DNA of 64,000 nt, from assembly GCA_905331475.1 (NCBI GenBank), contig CAJNYU010001314.1, positions 1 through 64,000 of the forward strand, read 5' to 3'. The DNA is from Rotaria socialis (Eukaryota > Rotifera > Eurotatoria > Philodinida > Philodinidae). A program made the position numbers and the translations under genes. Each line of letters opens with the position of its first letter. Positions within the stretch are counted from its first letter, which is position 1. Positions 58,045 through 64,000 of this stretch are shown piece after piece. The notes under the pieces are model-generated. The model did not search any database. It was not told the origin of the DNA and worked only from the letters and a program-made list of their open reading frames with translations.

Positions 58045-58584
58045 TCACATGCCACCAGCAGGCAAATCATTGAAAGTATATATTGTTTCGAAACCGACTC
58101 TAGCATGAGCACGAAGTGACCGAACATTCTTATTTGAGATACACGTAATCATCATTTCATAACGATCGCTATACAACTCGCGATGTTTTTGTAACATTCC
58201 ATCAAAGACCATTTGCCCTCGATACCCATCGGCTACACATATTTGACCAAGTATGTAATAGGTGTTATCGCGAAGAGGTTTACCTTTGTAGTCTAGAGTG
58301 TTGATTAACAAAATAAGTTTAGCAATGTCTGGCAGTTCTACCGCAATTTCAGGTAAGCTTGCCAATGCATAGCCAACTAATTTGTTCGAAGTCGTGTCTG
58401 TGGCAATGACACTCGGTGCTGGCTGATTCATTTTTCGAAGAACATCGTATGCACACTCAATGGAAAGGAAACCACCTGATGTCTGCTGATCGAGAGAAAG
58501 ATTTTTTCGAAGATTGCTTTTCATCAACGATATAATATTCAATAAATCCTCTTCGGATTGAGCTGTTGTGAATGAAATCATCAC
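58045..58584 (-). CDS. GNAT-family N-acetyltransferase, copy 2, C-terminus lost
   Basis: 179 aa. Over about 520 bp it differs from copy 1 at only a handful of positions, synonymous sites included. The fold is unchanged through motif A (YRGQMVFDG) and motif B (NKNVRSLRAHARVGF). Just after FNDLP the sequence diverges sharply. A TGA replaces the tryptophan codon of copy 1, and HVVLWNW, still readable after it, matches HAVLWDW of copy 1. The final beta strand is therefore missing, so the protein may be unstable or non-functional. Confidence 0.75.
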   Translation of the reverse strand: MMISFTTAQSEEDLLNIISLMKSNLRKNLSLDQQTSGGFLSIECAYDVLRKMNQPAPSVIATDTTSNKLVGYALASLPEIAVELPDIAKLILLINTLDYKGKPLRDNTYYILGQICVADGYRGQMVFDGMLQKHRELYSDRYEMMITCISNKNVRSLRAHARVGFETIYTFNDLPAGGM

Positions 58585-59775
58585 ACGAGGGAACTAGAAA
58601 GTGCAAGTGATAAAATCCATGTTCGACAAAAACATTTGTTTTTCTTCGTTCTGTAAATATGATATCCTGATCTGCGTCATTTGATAAAATAAAAGAATCA
58701 TGAGAAAAAAACGATCGAAAAGTATCAATTAGTGGTAATTGAATACATTTTCAATAAATATTTATTTTCAGATATTGTCATTGTCTGATGATGATTTCAA
58801 ATAGATGAAAGCTTGAGAAAATATGAGAGTTCTTTTCAATTTAATAGCGCTTTTCGATCACCCACGTGGTAAAAATCGAGCCCAGTCTTAGACAATTTTC
58901 TAAATTTTGTTTGCGCACATATACTTTGTTGAGTTTCCATCGAAGCCTTAGATTTTTATAAAGAAAAGTCTGCCACGTTTTCTCAAGATGTTTGCAGATA
59001 TAATTACTTTTATCTCGTTTTGACCGATGTACTTTTATAAAAAGCAAAAAGACTTATCAAAGCTTACTGTTCTTTTCTACGGTAAATAAAGAACCATCCT
59101 ATCACACTGCACAATATCTAGAAAATATTCGTACAGTGAAAATCTTCCTTTGTTCTGATGTTCAACGCCCAGACCGATGAGTCATCATGAATAATCGTCG
59201 TTAATAAAACTTTATTGCATCAAATTTATATCGGTTTTACAATATAATCGTGGCTGTATATTTCGATTTATAAAAAACAGCATTCACGGTAATCCTTACA
59301 ATATTAAATCTACTTCAGATAACAATCTCATCATGATAATATAGATTCTATATTATAGAGTCACGTGTCATCTGTATTTTTTTCTCACGTTGAATGTTCA
59401 AAGTATTCATGACAGAGTACGGGATGAAAGTTGATTCTGTTAGTGCTAAATTAAACTGAGTCAAATCTAAGAATATCTGACTCTATATGTAACTCAATTT
59501 GATTCATTCCCTAACAATAGATGCTCACACACACCCTACTATGGTAGAATTTTTCACTTTATCATAGTTCTTAATCAAAAGAAATCAATGTATATAAATT
59601 TATAAATGTGCATGTCTTTGTCTAGTGATAGAATTCACGAAATTCAAGCACTGAACGAAAGGATAAGAAAGCGAACAAATACCAGTCAAAGAGAATGAAA
59701 GACAAAAATAGATCCTACAAATGAAAAACTGAAAAGAAAACAAGTAGCGATGTTTGTGTTTAAACCTTGTGCGCT
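58585..59775. other. Spacer between the duplicated genes, copy 2
   Basis: Non-coding; aligns in patches with 37490-39337. From about 59612 to the CBM21 stop codon identity rises abruptly. Confidence 0.5.
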
Positions 59776-61337
59776 CTAATAAAATCTCATTTCGTCAAAG
59801 TTACAATCATGAGGCAAAGATATGGTTGTTTGTGGTGAATAGGCAGATTCAGTTTCCAATGAATAATTTTTTCCTTCATTATTATCCCAATGTTCTTGCC
59901 CATTGACGCGATAATGAAGGACAAAGTCAACTCGATCAATATCATTTGGAATATCAATATTAAATTCAAATTTATCTAGATTACGAAAATCATTTGAATG
60001 AAAAAGATGTTTAGCTTGATATTCATGTTTATTCGACCATCGACTAAATGTATATTGAAGAGTAACATTTTTATGATAACCAGCATTGGTGACCCATGCC
60101 GTACCATATAAATATTGTTCGCCAGTTAATGAAGATTTGAGACGTATACTAGCAAATTCTAATTTTATTTGGGATTTCCATACTTCATGTAAATATATAT
60201 CGGGATGTTCGGAGTTCGGTTGACGATATAAACAAAAGAATTTTTTCGGCACCCGAATATCCGGAGTTTGTTTTGAGGGTAATTCTACATCAAATGTCCA
60301 TGGTTTATGCTCGAAATCTAATGATTTTGGAACGTACATATTATTGTTTAGAAATGGAAAATTCATTGAATCTTCATCATCATCAGTAAATGATTGAAAG
60401 TATTGCACTTGTACTAATTGACGACCAACTGAATCAGCAAAACGAACCACTTTTTTTGTTCTTTCAATACAATGTGTTCGTCTGAGAACGCCAGTAGAAA
60501 TACTTAGACTATCAATTGATACGAACACATTGGTCGTCGATGATGTCGGGGAATCCTGGATTCCGTTCGATGTATAAAATTGAGTGTGATTATCAGATGT
60601 AGACTCTTGAGAAATAGGCGATACGTGTTGATGTGATCGAAATCTTAATCCTATAATGAATATTTTAACAAGTTTAAATAAAAATTTCTTTGTCTCTCCT
60701 ACTTCTTCCTCGTAGTCGACCAGAAGAAATCGTTGTATCACTGGACTCGTGTGTTTTCTCGCTATTTTCATTTAATGAAATTTGTTCTAGAATTTCCTTA
60801 AGATCTTGTAATTTCTCTTCTTGGTTACTATTATTATGTTCCACTGAGTCACTTTTCGACGCAGATGTTCGTGTTATTGGTGTACGCCATTTCCGTCTGC
60901 GCACTTGAGCTTCTGTATTTAATGATGAATTTGAATTCAATATACTATCGCCATTTAATTCATCTAATTTCGTTGATGTTAAGATACTGTCTAACTTATC
61001 ACTGAAATAGAATTTATTAAAATTGTATTTTTTTGTTCAATTTCAATATAAACCTTATTTTATCTTCTTTAATGATTGGTTTAAGCACATCACCATTGAA
61101 GTTATGCATTTCTTCTTCGTTTGACGATGGCAATGAATTCGTATCAAAAAATTTCTTCGATGTCGAGTGAGAGATAGATCTTTGTGGTTCATTTGTAAAT
61201 GTTTTTAGAAAATGTAAGAAGCCAGTTGGATCTTGTTGATAGAAAAATAACCCTTTGTCGACTTCGTGCTCCATGGGTACAACAATTTCAGCTTTGGTTA
61301 ATGATGTTTGCTGTTGAACAAGTATATCAGCCATCAT
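59776..61337 (-). CDS. Glycogen-targeting PP1 regulatory subunit (PPP1R3-like), copy 2
   Basis: Three exons, complement(join(59776..60650,60703..61001,61054..61337)), give 485 aa. Both introns are 52 bp, with the same phases and positions as in copy 1. The frame remains open through intron 2, so a naive frame adds a false N-terminus there. The PP1-docking motif is KKVVRFADSVG, followed by QVQYFQSF and the CBM21 domain ending in WDNNEGKNY. The last 170 or so residues are almost identical to copy 1, whereas the N-terminal two thirds have diverged freely, including acidic and Ser-rich insertions. A role in glycogen metabolism through PP1 is inferred from the family. The start is the first of two ATGs (MMADIL). 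Confidence 0.88.
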
Positions 61338-61953
61338 TACAATTTTTGATGGTGTCGAATGAAAATTTAGTAATGATGTAGAAGTACGAATACTATCATC
61401 GTATAGGAAAAAGAAAAAGAAAAGTTTTATTTATGCTCATAATGCCTATTTTTTTCTTTCTGCAAGGCCATAGCGTTCCAGGTAGACACCAATAGTACCC
61501 AATGCCTCTTTCTTTTGTTTATAGATATTTGAAGGTTATTGAAAGGAAGTATTGTACATGTGATATATTTTTATTTAGATTAATTAAGTAACACTTGGCC
61601 AATGTGGTGAATAGTTTATTCGCTGGCTGTTTATCTAACTTACTCTACTCCTTGTTTCATACGATTGTTCATCAAAGCAGAAATAAAGTAACATACTTCT
61701 ATCTTCCCAACTAAACTATCGTTTTTGTGTAAAAAAGAGAAACATAACAGATCAACCCAATGCTGCTTCATTTTGCCAATCTATCTTTGCATATCGACAT
61801 AATATGACCTTGAAACTGAACAAAATCTATTCTTACCGAGAAAATATGAATAAAAACAATGTATTGCACGTTTGTTTGATGAGCTGTCTTAAAATACAGG
61901 ATACCTATCTTTGAAGAATATGTTTTTTTAGGTCAATTGTGTATTATTATCTG

Positions 61954-61984
<31 letters not shown>

Positions 61985-63630
61985 GGGAGATCAATGCGTC
62001 TATTGGAGTAACTGACAAGAACAGAAAGAGAAAAAACCAAAGAATATTCTTTTTTTTGGTTTATTTATTTGCCATTTTGAAATTAGATGTGCTATTTGTA
62101 AGGAGAATAGAGTAAGAAAAATAATAGTGACGCCTTTCTTCTTTGTCTTTTCTTTATCAAATCGAGACAGAACGAAAAAGTAGGGTACTTTGGGGTCATC
62201 AACTACTTTTGTCTTCTGGCGTAGAAAAAAATCGACGCAAATGATCATTGAAGAAAAATTCTTATTAAATATGATGAATTTAATGCAATAAAATTGATTA
62301 GATTTTCTTTTCAATGTTCATGCCCGTAGATTGGACACGCCTAGGAATCACGCAGCGTGTGCATGATACAATTTTACCTATTTTTGAAACTATTACTAAA
62401 CGTTTTCGATATAAATGTGTATAACGACAACTTTTTATTCGTAGTAGTAACAAAACTCGACAGCAGATATATTTCTATCTTGATTTGAAGAAAGTGATTT
62501 ATTTTACTTGGGTATTTTTTTATCGTGTCACACCCTTTGGCACAGGTCTGATATTAGTAACCATCGGAAACAATATTTAAAATCCAGCTTCGGATAAAAT
62601 TTGAACTGATTGATCTACACCTCTTCTTTTCCTTTTTTTAGTCATAAATCGAGATAAAAATATAGGAGCAGTGCTGAGTACACAACACAATGGGGTAGCA
62701 GATCGCTTGTTTTTTTTTCTTGCATGATGGTAAACATCAAGGTAATCGATGGATGAAGAGAAATGATTCCGAAATGGGACACATTTTGAGACGATACGAG
62801 AAAAATTAATGATTTGTTCAAGTTGAGATTAGTACAAATATTATCCGTCGTGTTTTTTTTGCTGACAGCCAATCAGAATTAGTATTGCATACAGATTAAT
62901 AAGAAAAGCATTTTTCGTCATACTTCCAAAAATACATTTAAGCATACCATGCGCACGTCGCATGATTCGTTCTATTAGTGTAAGAAGAGAAATAACACAC
63001 TGTTTATTCTATAGAAAACTTCAAAATTCAAGGTGAAACCAAATGCGAATATAGACCTTGATACAACCCATACTCACCACTAATAAGCTCTTCATCTTTA
63101 ACAACTACTATGCATAATTCCGTGGCTTAGACGTTCTCATAATGCATTAATGTGTATTTATGCGATGAGAAAATAAACTGAACTCATCAATTTTTCGAGT
63201 GTTTTTTTTACAAGATACAGATTTTATTGCGAGTGTATGACCTTTCGTACAAAGTATACATAGGAAGACATTAATAAAATCTAATCGTTGATAAATGCCA
63301 TAAAAATATTGCATCAGCGAGTTGTTTAAATCTAAGATAATTATTCTGGTCGATAATTTATAAGCTACTGAAGTTTTTATACAAGTGGATACTTGAATTA
63401 TTCGAAAGAATACTTTTCTCCATTTTTACTTCTTCATATTGAGAAGGAAACAGTGTAGCTATTAATCAGCTGTCAGTATTTTCAATGCTCAAACTTCAGA
63501 ACACGTATTAATTTTCGTTAAGAAAAAAAACAGACAATCATTACGAATGTGAATTTTATTATTTCTTAGTTTAATAAGAAATTGTTAAATCTTTGACTTA
63601 TATTTCCGCGCTAGCTATCCAGTGAAAGAA
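61338..63630. other. Gene-free stretch with a TA microsatellite
   Basis: Aligns in patches with 42654-44720. A (TA)n run of 28 bp lies at 61957-61984. No gene was recognised; the frames at 62000-62314 and 62642-62872 are not shared with the other copy. Confidence 0.5.
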
Positions 63631-63635
63631 CGAAC

Positions 63636-63645
63636 AAAAAAAAAA
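63636..63645 (-). terminator. Pol III terminator of tRNA-Thr
   Basis: Ten T in a row on the minus strand, two bases after the tRNA discriminator base, as expected for RNA polymerase III termination. Confidence 0.85.
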
Positions 63646-63647
63646 GA

Positions 63648-63719
63648 TGCCTCCACGCAGGATCGAACTACGGACCTCCAGTTTACAAGACTGGCGCTCT
63701 ACCACTGAGCTATAGAGGC
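63648..63719 (-). tRNA. tRNA-Thr (anticodon TGT)
   Basis: A 72-nt cloverleaf without CCA. The acceptor stem is GCCTCTA with TGGAGGC (one G-T pair). The D arm TAGCTCAGTGGTAGAGC doubles as the A box. The anticodon loop is CTTGTAA, with TGT reading ACA. The T arm has loop TTCGATC in the B box GTTCGATCC. The discriminator base is A. No intron. All stems pair and a T run follows, so it should be functional. Confidence 0.95.
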
Positions 63720-64000
63720 GTATTGACCTCGACATTTGTTCTGTTTCACTATCTGATAAAAATCAAGTTGCCATGAAACGAGTCTTCGCTGAAGATTTAT
63801 TTCATCGTCACACAGCAATAAAATTTTTATTCTTCATTTTCAACTAATCAGCTACCTCTTGCTTATGTATTTTGACGTCACATGCTGTCATGCACATTAA
63901 ACAGAAAGGAAGAAGAAAAAAGCAATGCAAACAATTAGCTAACATCCATTTACTATCACGTGAATGATTTCTCATTGACAATGCTGCATTTGCGTCATAA
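63720..64000. other. Right edge of window, nothing recognised
   Basis: AT-rich sequence upstream of the tRNA gene. No further feature is supported. Confidence 0.5.

Larger units (their letters stand above)
57700..63620. repeat. Segmental duplication, copy 2
   Basis: Direct-orientation partner of 36590-44720. The gene order GNAT then CBM21 is kept, without the hAT-like insertions. It ends just before the tRNA-Thr gene. Confidence 0.8.

Noticed and set aside
59776..60771. A 331-aa frame starting at MKIARKH
   Set aside because: The first 40 or so codons read through the 52-bp intron 2. The spliced three-exon model matches copy 1.
1..64000. Telomere-type repeats, LTR retrotransposons or transposase genes
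   Set aside because: I looked for TGTGGG-like arrays, long terminal repeats, and reverse transcriptase, integrase or transposase motifs. None was recognisable, so the small elements here must depend on enzymes encoded elsewhere.

Overview
The window looks like AT-rich nuclear DNA of a bdelloid rotifer (inference; genus not decided). The signs are short GT-AG introns of about 50-75 bp, an intronless gene of bacterial type (AAC(3) acetyltransferase), several ADP-ribosyltransferase genes including one fused to a long TPR array, a rhodopsin-type receptor remnant of the kind common in rotifers, duplicated blocks with patchy near-identity, and many small DNA transposons. Genes are sparse; most of the sequence is gene-free or repeat-derived.

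Layout. 1-4.8 kb: gene-free, with short word-repeat patches. 4.8-9.9 kb (-): an arginine-type ADP-ribosyltransferase joined to about 22 TPR units, whose catalytic domain is interrupted by a 702-bp intron. 13.3-14.1 kb (+): AAC(3)-family acetyltransferase. 15.2-16.3 kb (+): three-exon short-chain dehydrogenase. 17.6-18.5 and 27.7-28.5 kb (-): two paralogous 292-aa ADP-ribosyltransferases. Between them, 23.7-26.7 kb (+), is a four-exon gene that joins a GrpB-type nucleotidyltransferase-like domain, a WxCC cysteine-rich segment, a SAM domain and a PARP catalytic domain with an H-Y-E triad. 29.3-31.2 kb: GC-richer palindromic repeats. 33.6-36.1 kb: two broken genes (a secreted protein and a HAD-type phosphatase). 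36.6-44.7 kb and 57.7-63.6 kb: two direct copies of one block, each with a GNAT acetyltransferase and a three-exon glycogen-targeting PP1 subunit (RVxF plus CBM21). The space between the copies is filled with transposons, a receptor pseudogene, a small membrane-protein gene and a 442-bp assembly gap. A tRNA-Thr(TGT) lies just beyond the second copy.

Two themes stand out. The first is ADP-ribosylation: three R-S-E type ART genes and one PARP-type gene lie within 24 kb, with accessory domains (TPR, SAM, GrpB, WxCC) that suggest regulated or substrate-targeted enzymes. The second is a set of small hAT-like elements (TAGGG-type ends, 8-bp target duplications, perfect in three cases). Each is filled with its own short word and that word's reverse complement. 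They account for one long intron and a break in the receptor gene. The block duplication shows near-identical coding patches in strongly diverged flanks, which is best explained by gene conversion.
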